Source: Buddleja alternifolia
Lineage: Eukaryota; Streptophyta; Magnoliopsida; Lamiales; Scrophulariaceae
Direction of reading: 5' to 3'
Length of the DNA: 64,000 nt
Assembly: GCA_019426215.1 (NCBI GenBank)
Contig: CM033392.1
Coordinates: 41,408,666 to 41,472,665, forward strand
The position numbers and the translations under genes were made by a program. Below, one piece after another: positions 32,555 through 43,813 of this stretch. The notes under the pieces are model-generated. The model searched no databases, was not told the origin of the DNA, and was given only the letters and a program-made list of their open reading frames with translations. Every line of letters starts with the position of its first letter. Position 1 is the stretch's first letter.

Positions 32555-33990
32555 TTATGTGTACTGTGTGTAATATGTGTGTAAAACATGCTTCGTGTGT
32601 GTAAAATATGTGTAGTATGTGTAAAATATGACAAGTGTGTGTAAAACGTGAGTCGTGTGTGTGAAAATATGTATAGTGGGTGTAAAATGTGTGTAGTTGT
32701 GCAAAACGTGTGTCGTGTGTGTGAAGTTATGTGTAGTGTGTGTAAAATGTGTGTAGTGTATGTAAAACATGTGTAGTGTGTGTAAAAATATGTGTAGTGT
32801 GTGTAAAACGTGTGTCGTGTGTGTGAAAATATGTGTAGTGTGTGTAAAATATGTGTAGTGTGTAAAATGTGTGTAATGTGTGAAAATATGTGTAGTATGT
32901 GTAAAATGTGTACACTGTGTGTAAAACATGTGTCGTGTGTATGAAAACATGTGTAAAAATGTGTGTAGTGTATGTAAAATGTGTATATTGTGTAGTATGT
33001 GTAAAATATGTGCACTGTGTAAAACGTGTGTCATGTGTGTGAAAATATGTGTAGTGTGTGTAAAATGTGTGTGAAACATGTGTTGTGTGTAAAACGTGTC
33101 CTGTGTGTGAAAATATGTGTAGCGTGTGTAAAATGTGTGTAGTGTGTGTAAAACATGTGTTGTGTGTGTGAAAATATGTGTAGTGTGTGCACAATATGTG
33201 CAATGTGTGTAAAACGTGTGACGTGTGTGTAAAATATGTGCAGTGTGTATAAAACGTGCATCAAGTGTGTGAAAATATATGTAGTATGTGAAAATATATG
33301 TCGTGTGTGTGAAAATAGGTGTAGTGTGTGTAAAATATTTGTAGCGTGTATAAAACATGTGTTATGTTTATGAAAATATATGTAGTGTGTGTAAATTATG
33401 TGTAATGTGTATAAAACGTGTGTTTTGTATGTGAAATTATGTGTAATGTGTGAAAAATATGTGGAGTCTGTAAAATGTGTTACGTGTGTGTGAAAATATG
33501 TATAGTGTGTTTAAACTATGTGCAATGTGTGTAGTGTATGTAAAACGTGTGATGTGTGGGAAATTCTGTGTAGTGTGAGTAAATTTTGTGCAGTGTGTGT
33601 TAAAGTATGTGTAGTGTATGTAAAATGTGTGTCATGTGTGTGAAAATATGTGTAGTGTGTGAAAAAGTATGTAGTGTGTGTTAAATATGTGTAGTGTGTG
33701 AAAAAATGTGTAGTGTGTGAAAAAATGTGTAGTGTGTGTTAAATGTGTGTCGTGAGTGTGAACTATGTGATGTGTGTGTAAAATATGTGTAGTGTGAAAA
33801 TATGCGTCGCCTGTGTGAAAATATGTGATGTGTGTGCAAAACATGTGCAGTGTGTGAAAATGTGTGTCGTGTGTGTGTAAAACATGTGTGGTGTGCGTAA
33901 AAATATGGGTTGTGTGTGAAAATATGTACACTGTGTGTCAAAATATATACAATGTGAAAATATGTGTAGTGTATGTAAAATATCCTAGAA
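32555..33990. repeat. GT-strand minisatellite array, right part
   Basis: Tandem units near gtgtgtgaaaatatgtgtag plus tgtgtgtaaaacgtgtgtcg, the same as in the inverted repeat on the left, becoming more degenerate to the right. No gene. Confidence 0.9.
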
Positions 33991-34193
33991 ACTCAAACGT
34001 CTTACTTATCCAAACATGAGAACTTATTATTAAAATAAGATCCAACATTTTATAAGCTTTTAAAATATTTTATAAAATGTAGGAGCTTATAAGATGTTTT
34101 AAATAAGCTTAGCCAAACACCTTCTAACTCAAAAAAAGAAAACAAAACAAACAATAATGGAAAAAATGGAGGGAAAGAAAATCGGAGGGAGTG

Positions 34194-34573
34194 TGATACG
34201 AATGTTGTTATGGCAGCTGGTCCGAATGTGGAAGATTCGAGAGGGGAAGGCGAAGTCGAAGTGGCGGGAGAAAGGTCTTGGCGCGTGTACGTGCAAAGGG
34301 GAAAGAAAGGAGCAACGGATGGAGTCATTAATTAATTATAGTTGCATATTGTTATTTTATTAATTATTAATTAGGAGTCCTAATTATAGTAAGAGTCCTT
34401 ATTAAGTTAGGTTTGGTATTTCCTTTTCTGCATGGTTATGTTTTGAGTATTTATTCTAGACGAAGGCATTGTGGATGTGATTATTATGATTATTGAATAA
34501 AAGAATTCGGCTTTTGCTGGGCAACATTCAGTTTTGAATGTTGAGTTGTGTCTTGCGAATTCTACTTCTATCA
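34194..34573 (+). repeat. 5' LTR of the chromovirus-type element
   Basis: Starts TGATACGAATGTTG and ends CTTCTATCA. It contains the phrase atttccttttctgc, missing from the 3' LTR, and lacks gggaatgg, present there. The following atttggtctgacctg is not a clear Met-type primer site. Confidence 0.9.
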
Positions 34574-34609
34574 ATTTGGTCTGACCTGTCGGATCTTTGC
34601 GTAGGAGAT

Positions 34610-35660
34610 ATGACTCGCTCGAATGAATCCCATTTTACGTCCTTGGAGGAGAATCAAGAGAAGTTAACGAGCGATATGGCGGAGATGAAAGCCACGATGA
34701 AGGACTTGTTAGCAGCGATTGCTGGATTGAGCGCCACCAAGGCGGGCGCGTCTTCGTAAGGCGGTGATACAGCAGACACTTCGACGGGCCAGAACTATGG
34801 GCCTGGAAATCCGCAAGGCTCGATCCCCGCGCGACCTGTGGCGACGAAAACAGTGGCTCCAACTTACACAACACTTCCTGTTTTCTAGGGCTTGGACCCG
34901 CTAGGGTGGATTGCTCGAGCGGAGTAGCACTTTGAGATTCATGGTGTGGAAGGTGAGACGAGAATTCAATTGGCTATGGTGGCGATGGAGGGTTCGGCCC
35001 TCCATTGGTTTCGATGGCTCCGACAAGATGTGCCAAATTTGTCATGGGAAGCACTAGTGGAAGCACTAATCACCCTTTATGAAAGTCGGTTGGCGGGTAA
35101 CGCTTATGAGCGGCGCGCGTCGATTCAACAAGTGGATTCGGTGGATGCGTATATTGATCATTTTCTCATATTGGCGAATCAAGTACCGAGCCTTCCAAAG
35201 GCACAATCGCTCGGTTATTTCTTGCATGGATTGGATGGGGCGATTCTCAGTAAGATTCGACTGTTCGACCCTCAGGATTTGACTTCGGCTATGAACATTG
35301 CGAAGAGTATTGAGGCGGATTTACAATATCAATCAGGGGGTGTTACACGCTATAGAACTGAACGGGTTAACACGTCGTCGTTTCGAAACACACCATCGTC
35401 GGCTCGACCAGGGGTTACATTTTGCTCAAGTATAGTAGGGCCAACCCACACGGAGGCGAGACTACCAGACCGAAACCAGGGTCTAAACAACCGCTGGAGT
35501 TCGGCTAGATCCACAAATTCCTTTCAATCGTCAGCTCGCACTCCGGTTCGTAAACTCACTCCACAGGAATTCATGGATTTACGGAGTAAGGGATTATGTT
35601 TCCTCTGTAAGCAGCCCTTTGGGTCGTTGCATTAGTGCCCTTATAAGCAACTTCGGGCAT
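34610..35660 (+). pseudogene. Chromovirus gag with zinc knuckle, several stops
   Basis: Starts MTRSNESHFTSLEENQEKLT. A stop at 34757-34759 and two TAG codons near 34887 and 34925 interrupt the frame. The gag core then reads MVAMEGSALHWFRWLRQDVP, WEALVEALITLYES and IDHFLILANQVPSL, the Retrotrans_gag pattern. The knuckle GLCFLCKQPFGSLH is cut by TAG at 35632-35634 just before its last Cys. All these breaks are in one frame, so decay is by point changes here. Confidence 0.85.
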
Positions 35661-36121
35661 TGATAGTCGAGGATGAAGAACTAATGGAGCCAGAATTAAT
35701 TGACACGGTTAAGTTTCCAGAAAGGCAGGAAAAAGGGGAGTCACTTGAAGAATCTGATGGGGGCGAGGCTGCGCTTCCACTATGTTCAATGGCGGGGTTG
35801 TCCAGTCCCAAAACTATGAGGCTGAAGTGTCGGGTCAATAGGCGTGTCATGACGGTTTTGATTGATAGTGGCGCGAGCCACAACTTCATCTCGGCTGCTT
35901 GGGTACCGAAATTGGAACTTGAACCAGATATGACGAGTAGGTGTCGGGTTCAGCTAGGGGACGGGCATATGGAGGACTCCACGGGACTTTGTCGCGAGTT
36001 AGAGATTGATTTTAGCAATTGTAGAGTATGGGCAGATTGCTATATTTTGCCCCTATGTGGGGTGGATGTAATATTGGGTATTACTTGGCTCAAAAGATTG
36101 GGATTTGTCCGGGTAAATTAG
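35660..36121 (+). pseudogene. Chromovirus aspartic protease
   Basis: Follows gag in the same frame. The active site is VLIDSGASHNFISAAW, with CGVDVILGITWLKRLG downstream, as in gypsy proteases. It ends at an in-frame TAG (36119-36121). It would cleave the element polyprotein. Confidence 0.85.
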
Positions 36122-36124
36122 GAT

Positions 36125-37965
36125 ATGATGACGATGGAGTTCGAGTGGTATTTGAAATCAGTAAAGTTATGTGGCGACCCTTCCCTTTGTCGGATGGAGG
36201 TGAGTATTCGGTCCCTTATCAAGATTGCTGATCCTGATTTTATGGCAATGGTTTGGAGGAGTGGATCGTGTCATTCGACACATGTGGTTATACATATTTT
36301 CGGGGCGTCGCAGCAGGAGCTAAATGGGGTGTTGGGACGGTTTGATGATGTATTCGGGGATCCGTCGGCATTTCCACCTCGCCGGCACCGAGACCTTCAT
36401 ATTGAATTACAAAGTGGAAAGGGACCCGTATCGGTGAGGCCTTACCGTTATGGTCATTTTCAGAAAGATGAGATAGAATGACTAGTGGAAGATATGTTGA
36501 TGGCGGGGATTATTCAGCCAAGTTCCAGCCCATATTCTAGTCCGGTGTTGTTGGTAAAGAAAAAAGATGGAAGTTGGCAGTTTTGCGTGGATTATCGGGA
36601 GTTGAACAAAATCACAGTGCCGGATAAATACCCTATTGCCATAATTCAAGAGATGCTAGACGAGTTTTCAGGCGCCACCATTTTTTCCAAAATTGATCTT
36701 CGCTCTGGTTACCATCAAATTCGGATGGCCCCCTCGGATATTCCAAAAACCGCTTTTCGTACACATAGCGGACACTATGAGTTCCTGGTGATGCCGTTCG
36801 GCCTTACAAATGCCCCGGCTATGTCTCAGGTGACTATGAATGATATTTTTCGCTCTCACTTACGTAAATTCGTCATCATTTTTTTATGATATTTTGGTTT
36901 ATAGCTCATCAATTAATGCCCACTTGCAGCATCTCGATTGTGTTTTGCGCACATTAAAAGAAAACAAATTTCTAGCTAATCGAAAAAAGTTTTCGTTCGG
37001 TTGTACGACCCTTGAGTACCTGGGTCACATTATTTTGGCTTCGGGAGTCGCCATGGATCCCGAAAAAATAAGGGCGGTAATCGAGTGGCCTCCGCCACGG
37101 TCGGTTCGCGATGTATGGGGTTTCCTTGGGTTAACCGGGTATTATTGCGGGTTCGTTAAGAATTATGGTTCCATAGCTCGTCCACTTACGCAATTGTTGA
37201 AGAAAGATGTGGTGGGAAAATTTGAGTGGCCGGATTCAGCTATTCGGGCCTTTGAGGATCTGAAGAAGGCACTCACGGCTGCTCCTGTATTAGCTATGCC
37301 GGAATTTACAAAGCATTTCATCATGGAATGTGATGCTTCGGGTTGGGGAGTTGGGGCGGTTTTAATGCAAGAGGGCCGACCCGTGGCCTATTTTAGCAAG
37401 GCTGTGGGAGAACAAATATTGGCCAAGTCGGCATATGAGAAGGAATTGATGGGATTGGTGTTAGTTGTGCAACATTGGCGACCATACTTAATGGGTGAAC
37501 GATTTACGATGCGTACGGATCATAGTAGCTTACGTCATTTATTGTCACTAAGGATTGTCACTCCATCTCAAGCAAAATTGGGTCGCGAAATTAATGGGAT
37601 ATGATTTCGAGATTGTGTATAAGCCGGGAACTCAGAACTCTGCAACAGATGCTCTGTCAAGACGGGTGAATGAGGCGGGTTTAGCAGTAATTAGTGGACC
37701 TGTTTGGTTATCTGGTGGGGATTTTTTAGAGGAGCAGCAGAAGGACTTGGATATTAAAAAATTAGTGGCTGAATTGGGTCTAGGCAGTAGCTTGCATCCA
37801 GGCTGCCAAATTATTAGGGACAAATTATACTACAAGGGAAGGGTAGTGTTGAGTCCGAATTCTCACTGGATACCCAAGCTACTGTATGAATTTCATGACA
37901 CGCCTTCGGGTGGGCACGCGGGGGCTTATCGGACATTTCTTCGAATTGCATCGAGCGTTTATTAG
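36125..37965 (+). pseudogene. Chromovirus reverse transcriptase and RNase H
   Basis: Motifs in order: [36 protein letters not shown] and [16 protein letters not shown] frameshift then falls near the catalytic box, which reads FYDILVYSS instead of FxDDILVYS, so one Asp is lost. The next part has CTTLEYLGHIILASGVAMDP and FLGLTGYYCGFVKNYG. RNase H starts FIMECDASGWGVGAVL and continues to TMRTDHSSLRHLL. A second frameshift near 37575 precedes YDFEIVYKPGTQNSATDALS. Stops are at 36479-36481, 36887-36889 and 37963-37965. Confidence 0.88.
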
Positions 37966-39539
37966 AAGGGTATGTTCAAAGTGATTCGGGATTATGTTGC
38001 AAATTGTTTGATTTTCAAAAATCATAGTACGAAACGATGTCACCGGCGGGCCTACTTCAACCTCTTCCAATTCCCGAGGTTGTTTGGTCCGATATTTCAA
38101 TGGATTTCATTACTTGTTTGCCCAAATCTAGTAGGTTTACATGTGTTATGGTGATCGTGGATCGTCTATCTAAATATGGACATTTTATTCTGATAAAGTC
38201 GCCTTTTACCACGTGTTCTGTGGCCGAGTTATTTGTGAAAGAAATAGTGCGCTTACTTGGTATTCCACAATCGATTGTGAGTGACAAAGATCCGGTTTTT
38301 GTGAGTTCTTTTTGGCGTGGAATTTTCAAGTTGCAGGGTACTAAGCTCAAGTTTAGTTCGGCTTATCATCCGGAAACCTATGGGCAAACCGAGGTTCTCA
38401 ACCGAGTATTGGAGACTTATCTTCGTTGCTTTACATCAGAACAACCGCGAGTATGGGTATGTTGGCTTCCGTGGGCGGAGTATTGGTATAATACGTCATT
38501 TCAGTCGGCTACGAAGGTGTCCCCTTTTGAGATCGTATATGGTAGGCCACCTCCGACTTTACAGCGATTCCTCCCGGGTGAGTGCAAGGTCGCGGCTGTT
38601 CAGGGGCGGATTTAAGTGTATAGAAGGGGGGCAATGGCCCCACTCAATTTTTTTTTTTAATATATAGATATTTTTAATTTTCAATTATAAATTACATTTA
38701 TGCCCCACTCAAATTATTAAATGCCCCCCTCAATTTTAAAAATTCAGTTTTTTACCTTACAAAATTTTTTATATTTGAATTTTGCCCCCCCCCCCCCAAA
38801 ACCCAAAAATTTGGCTATAACAAAAGAGGTATAAAAGTATAAATTATGTCAAAAGTTGTAATTGAACCTAATTAGTATATATTCCCCCATAAATATAGTG
38901 TACCGTACCGCAGGGGGCAAGCCCCCCGCACCCCCTCGGTAAAATTTCTAGTGCCCCCACCTCAATTTCTGGACGCCACTGTTGGGGTCAGGTGATGAGG
39001 TTTTAAAGCAGCTTCATGCTAATTTGTTAACAGCGCAGCAACAAATGACCAAAAGTGCCAATAAACGGCGGCGCGCCTTGGAGTTTCAAGTAGGTGATCA
39101 TGTTTTTCTTAAGGTGCGGCCATATCGACGATCCTCAATTATTGAGCAAGGGCATCACAAGTTAGCTGCCAAATATTACGTGCCCTTTCGGATAGAGGAA
39201 CGGATTGGAGCTTCCGCGTATCGGCTTACTTTACCTGAAGGAAGTCGAGTTCATCCTGTTTTTCATATATCACAATTGAAGCGGGTTGTGGGCAATCACC
39301 CGGTGGAAGCTACTCTTCCGGATAGCATGGAGCAATTGGGATCGAAATTGATTGAACCTGAGAGCGTGCTGGACGAGCGAGCGATTGAAGGGAAAATGGG
39401 GATGGTTGAGCAGATTTTAGTCAAATGGAAAGGGCACCCTGAAGACGATGCAACTTGGATGGATGTGGAGGATTTCATACATCAATTTCCCGAGTTCAGC
39501 CTTGAGGACATGTCCTTTTTTAAGGGGGGCGGGAGTTGA
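37966..39539 (+). pseudogene. Chromovirus integrase with C-terminal chromodomain
   Basis: The HHCC finger is degraded. The core is clear: WSDISMDFITCLPKSS (Asp), QSIVSDKDPVFVSSFWR (Asp) and FSSAYHPETYGQTEVLNR (Glu). The frame is interrupted at 38601 by a small transposon and resumes at 38982 with DEVLKQLHANLLTAQQQM, GDHVFLKVRPYRR, then the GPY/F-like region FRIEERIGASAYRLTLP and VHPVFHISQLKR. The end is a chromodomain, EQILVKWKGHPEDDATWMD, which in chromoviruses guides integration to marked chromatin. Confidence 0.88.
38601..38981. mobile_element. hAT-like non-autonomous element inside the integrase region
   Basis: The left end CAGGGGCGGATTTAAGTG and the right end, inverted, CAGTGGCGTCCAGAAATTG resemble the CAG-N-GGCG ends of common plant hAT MITEs. 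Both run into runs of C or G (ggggggcaatggcccc, tgcccccacc). About 380 bp, non-coding. A clean 8-bp duplication is not visible. Confidence 0.65.
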
Positions 39540-39907
39540 TACGAATGTTGTTATGGCAGCTGGTCCGAATGTGGAAGATTCGAGAGGGGAATGGGAAGGC
39601 GAAGTCGAAGTGGCGGGAGAAAGGCCTTGGCGCGTGTACGTGCGGAGGGGAAAGAAAGGAGCAACGGCTAGAGTCATTAATTAATTATAATTGCATATTG
39701 TTATTTTATTAATTATTAATTAGGAGTCCTAATTATAGTAAGAGTCCTTATTAAGTTAGGTTTGGATGGTTATGTTTTGAGTATTTATTCTGGACGAAGG
39801 CATTGTGGATGTGATTATTATGATTATTGAATAAAAGAATTCGGCTTTTGCTAGGCAACATTCAGTTTTGATTGTTGAGTTGTGTCTTGCGAATTCTACT
39901 TCTATCA
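39537..39907 (+). repeat. 3' LTR of the chromovirus-type element
   Basis: 371 bp, starting TGATACGAATG after the polypurine tract and ending CTTCTATCA. It is very similar to the 5' LTR apart from two small indels, which contrasts with the heavy damage of the coding part. Confidence 0.9.
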
Positions 39908-41199
39908 GAGTAGGTATAATTGAGCCAACAGTAACAACACCTATAACGAACAGTCAGTTCCTAAACAACTCTTTTGCTGTGATGTGAATGTGATGTGATG
40001 TGATGTGATTACTCAAGCAATTGCGATACTTTTCAGACCGAGGCCGGATTTTTCTATGGTGGACCGGGAGTAACGCTCTTTGTGTCTATCTCTTTCGTAT
40101 ATTGAGGTGTATTGTGTGTGGACCCTGACATAATTGTGTAAAAGAGATAGACACCATAATACACCTTAGAGTAATACACCCGTGTACCATGGAATTATCC
40201 GGAGGAGGCCTGCCTGCTGCTGCAAAAAATGATATGGATATGGGTGAGACTGAGAGGTGCAGAGGAAGAAGTTTTGCTCAAACATATATATATATATATT
40301 ATATATATATTAATACCATTTCAGAAAAACATCTACTATTATGTTTTGTTGTTTTCAATTTCTCCCCCAAAGCGAATTCACTTCCGACACTCGATCGACG
40401 ACGCATGCTGTTGTTTTTCTGAAACTCTTTTAAGTGAGTAGTTACTGCAACTTTCTTTGACGAACTACTACTGCTACTATTACTAATTATTTCTGGCTAA
40501 TTTTCCTTAAATATTCGTCTGTATACTTATGGAATATATATATCATCTATTCTATTGTGACACAGTTAGTTACCTGTTCTTCATTGTGTTCTTTCTATAA
40601 CCCATTTTACAATTTGACTTTGTGAAATTGAACTTTAGGACCCGACTATTGTAGTATAGAATAAGATTAGTAGTATTCTTTAGATCATTATGAATTGTTT
40701 TTGGACATTACATAATTCGAACATATCTTTACTTTCTATGCATAGTTAATACTACTTTGTAGAGAATATTTGAATTGAGTGTGCTTGCACTATACTCAAA
40801 CCTCAATTTAAACCTCGAGCACGAGAAAAATGGTTTAGTTAAATCTGAGATTAAGTTTGCTTAATTACTCAACCTGATTAAGAACTCTCAATGTGGGATG
40901 AGGATGCCTGCAATACCAGCAGTTTATGCACCATTGCTGGTCTAATATGATCATCTTTCCTTAGGAGGTTATAGGTAATAGAAAAAGGTAATTTGTTGAA
41001 CATGCCATAATATAATAGAACTCATCTGACTGAAGCACCCTATTATGCTAATGCCTTGTGCCATAATTGGTGGTTTTAATTTATCTCCATAATCAAGAAT
41101 TGCAGGTTCGAATATCTTGAAAACCCCAGCTGTGTACGGCTGAACTAAACTCGATCACATTCTATGTGTAAAATCATTTAGTTTAAGAGCGGAGTTAGC
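39908..41199. other. Intergenic, no confident gene
   Basis: Contains a small inverted pair (gtgtctatctcttt near 40079 and aaagagatagacac near 40141) and a TA run near 40288-40310. A short possible exon around 40040-40110 (FFYGGPGVTLFVSIS) follows a splice-acceptor-like cag, but I cannot assign it. The start of F-box pseudogene 2 may lie here. Confidence 0.4.
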
Positions 41200-42069
41200 A
41201 TTATAAGGACATCACAGTTCTCCTTCGAAGATTTAATGACCTGTGGCGTTGTGTCCCAATTCTTGATTTAAATAGCTGCTTATACCATAACTGTGAGGTG
41301 GAGCACTTTCCTCCAGATTATCACAATGAGAAGTTTGTGGACATAATTCATCATGTTTTGAATCTTCATGATATGACAGCGGTACGCTGGAAAAATTATG
41401 CCTCAAATTTTGCTTTGAATTCTCTTTTCAAAGAATGAGTCACTTATTGATAATGGTGATGATGATCCTAATAGTGATATTGGAGAACTTTTGGGATGGG
41501 AGAAAGGTACAGCAGACCAAATTGAGAAGTTGATTTTTTATTCCATGAGCAAAAATGTGAAGGTCTTAGATATCAACTTAAAGGGCTGTGCATGGGTGGA
41601 TCCCCGGGAGCATTACAATTTGCCTGATGTTTTCAGTAGTAATTACTTAACAGATCTGCTGCTGGCAGCTTGTGACATCAGATCATGTCGAACAATAAAT
41701 CTGAAGTCGCTAAAAGTGTTATTGCTAGATGAAGTTTCTTTAAGTGATGAGATAATGGCAGAAGTCTTAGTTGGTTGCCCGTTTCTTGAAGATTTATCAC
41801 TTATTGAGTGTTATGGCTTGGGCATTTTAAAATGCGAAAACCCAAATTTGAAGAAAGTGGTGCTTATCTTGAGAATGGAAGAGTTTTTGATTGTATCATG
41901 CCCTTGTGTTTTATCGTTAGAAATAGACGGGTGGTTGGAATGTGCATTGTTATTGGATGTTTCATCTATTGTTGATGCTTCCATCTTCTTTAGATGGCGT
42001 TTTGGGTGTGAGCGGAGATGGTATAGTGATGTTCGATGGCTTCTGTACATGATTTCCAAATGCAAGACT

Positions 42070-43813
42070 TGTTAAGATTGTGCCGTAAAATCCAATTATT
42101 TAATGTGTTTATTATGAATAAATAAATAATATATATTAGAAGTTATGAGTATTACTAAATGTTCTATGGGATAGGCATAGTCCATAATTACATATGAGAA
42201 TCCAAATGGAAGTGATGTTCCATGAAAGACTTGGATTACGTATATCATGTGTTATTATAAATTGGTTATAGTCGGTGATAAGAATGGGCGTCTTATCTGC
42301 TAAAGACTATAATATGCTATATTCGATGATTTGTCTTAATCATGGGAATAGGGATTCCATATATAGTATATACGTGTAAATCAATTAGATTGAAACACTG
42401 AACCGGACCAATCAAATTATTTATTTTGACTACTATCGAAAATAAATAATTTTGAACAATAACTCTTAATCCTATGATTGTCGTGGACTAATGCATCTAG
42501 TGCACATTGCTTTGATGTATTTAGAAGTGAGGTTTTCGGTGGCCAATATACTTTATACATTGGGTAATGACATAAAAATGTGATTGGAAAGGACATTCAT
42601 ATGGGATCTATAATCTCTATAAGAGATAAGATATATCCCCTATAATGGATTTGCAATGTTCGACTTTTCTAAAACTTTGGCCAAAGTGTTTCAAGTGAAG
42701 TGTCGCTGAAATTATATGAAAAATAGTTTTTCATTTGGAAAGTTGATAAGAAGCAAATTGAGCATTATAGGATAAGATGTGAGAAATAAAATAAAAGTAG
42801 TCTCAATTTTATTTCTTCATGGATATTTTAATAGAGGAGTTAATGAAATATTTCTTTACGAAAGAATGGGAACTGAAAAATAAATTGAAGTTAATTTTAG
42901 AGTGCAACAATATTTATTTAGTGGAATTAAATATTGTTAAGTAATATTAAATATTATCATGTGATGATAATTTGATTTAATTTACTTGGAGCTAAAATTA
43001 ATTTTTTCTAAGGTCCCTTCGCAAACCTCAAATTGAAACTCTACGAATAAATACTAAAGTATCCATTAGATGGATAAGTTTGAACTTAGATGAAAAATTA
43101 ATGTGGGAAATATGTTTGGAAAAGATATTTAATTAAATAGTGATTAAAAAAAAATTGTGAATAGTAACAACGTGAACAGTATGCACGTACTGTTCACGCG
43201 CGGCCCACCAGCTGAAATGGGCACCGAAAGTTTCTTTGTTTTTTCCACCCCACTTGTTTTCTTTAACATCCCACATGAATTTTTTAATGCCTTTTCATTT
43301 CTTTTTCACCCTATATAAAGGGGTGTCATTTGGAAGTTCAAATACACCAAACACAACAAAGACAAGTAGTTCTTGAACAATTTTTCAAGAACAAGCTAGT
43401 CTTTAAGAAAATAAAATTCCTCTTAAGGAGTTTTATTTTAGTAGTATTTTTTGGAGCCCACACTCATGAGTTTGTTGAGGCATTGCGAAGAAGGCTTTGC
43501 GGTAAACGAGTTCTTCTTCTACCGGCAAGTTCCAATCTTCAGTGTAAGGTTTGCTTTCTTCATTTTCAATTGTTATTGTTTTTATAGTTATTCAATTATT
43601 GATTTTAATTAAAGTGTTTAATTATGTAGTCTTTTAATTGTTAGCTGTAGATAGACAATAATAATTATTAATTAAAGTGTTTAATTAATTGCTTTAAGTC
43701 ATAGTATGTATGCTTTAATTTTTGATGTCATGCATGTACGCATAAGAGCTAAGTCTCTATTTTAATTCCGCTGCGTACCAATTTGGGTTCGATTTTGAAT
43801 CATTTTCCCAACA
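42070..43813 (+). mobile_element. Solo LTR, 1,744 bp
   Basis: Starts TGTTAAGATTGTGCC and ends TTTTCCCAACA, with the perfect 5-bp duplication AGACT on both sides (42065-42069 and 43814-43818). A TATA box (TATATAAAG, 43312-43320) indicates the plus-strand promoter. No internal coding remains, as expected after recombination between two LTRs. A copia origin is likely from the length and start but is not proven. Confidence 0.9.
43312..43320 (+). promoter_or_regulatory. TATA box of the solo LTR
   Basis: CTATATAAAGGG lies about 500 bp before the LTR end and could still drive transcription into the F-box sequence downstream. Confidence 0.6.

Larger units (their letters stand above)
28510..34124. 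mobile_element. Large non-autonomous element with PIF/Harbinger-like ends, filled with minisatellite
   Basis: The left end GAGGGTGTTTGGCTAAACTT and the right end, inverted, GAAGGTGTTTGGCTAAGCTT form terminal inverted repeats. TAA flanks both sides (28507-28509 and 34125-34127), as expected for the TWA target of PIF/Harbinger (Tourist-like) elements. At about 5.6 kb it is very large for a non-coding member. The inside is a CA/GT minisatellite, partly as a giant inverted repeat, plus a central insertion with SINE pieces. No transposase is present. Superfamily assignment rests only on the ends and the duplication. Confidence 0.65.
34194..39907 (+). mobile_element. Ty3/gypsy chromovirus-type retrotransposon, decayed
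   Basis: LTRs of about 375 bp enclose gag, protease, reverse transcriptase, RNase H, integrase and a C-terminal chromodomain, the order of plant chromoviruses. Flanking duplications read GAGTG and GAGTA, a 4/5 match. The polypurine tract aaggggggcgggag precedes the 3' LTR. Nearly all in-frame stops fit single C-to-T or G-to-A changes, and at least three frameshifts occur. A small hAT-like element interrupts the integrase region. Confidence 0.9.

Noticed and set aside
29079..33941. Many His-Thr-Phe-Tyr-rich frames up to 322 codons
   Set aside because: Low-complexity translations of the CA/GT minisatellite, with no domain and no start context.
40189..40441. Small forward frames starting MELSGGGLPAAA and neighbour
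   Set aside because: They run into a TA microsatellite and show no domain; possibly a leader exon but unsupported.
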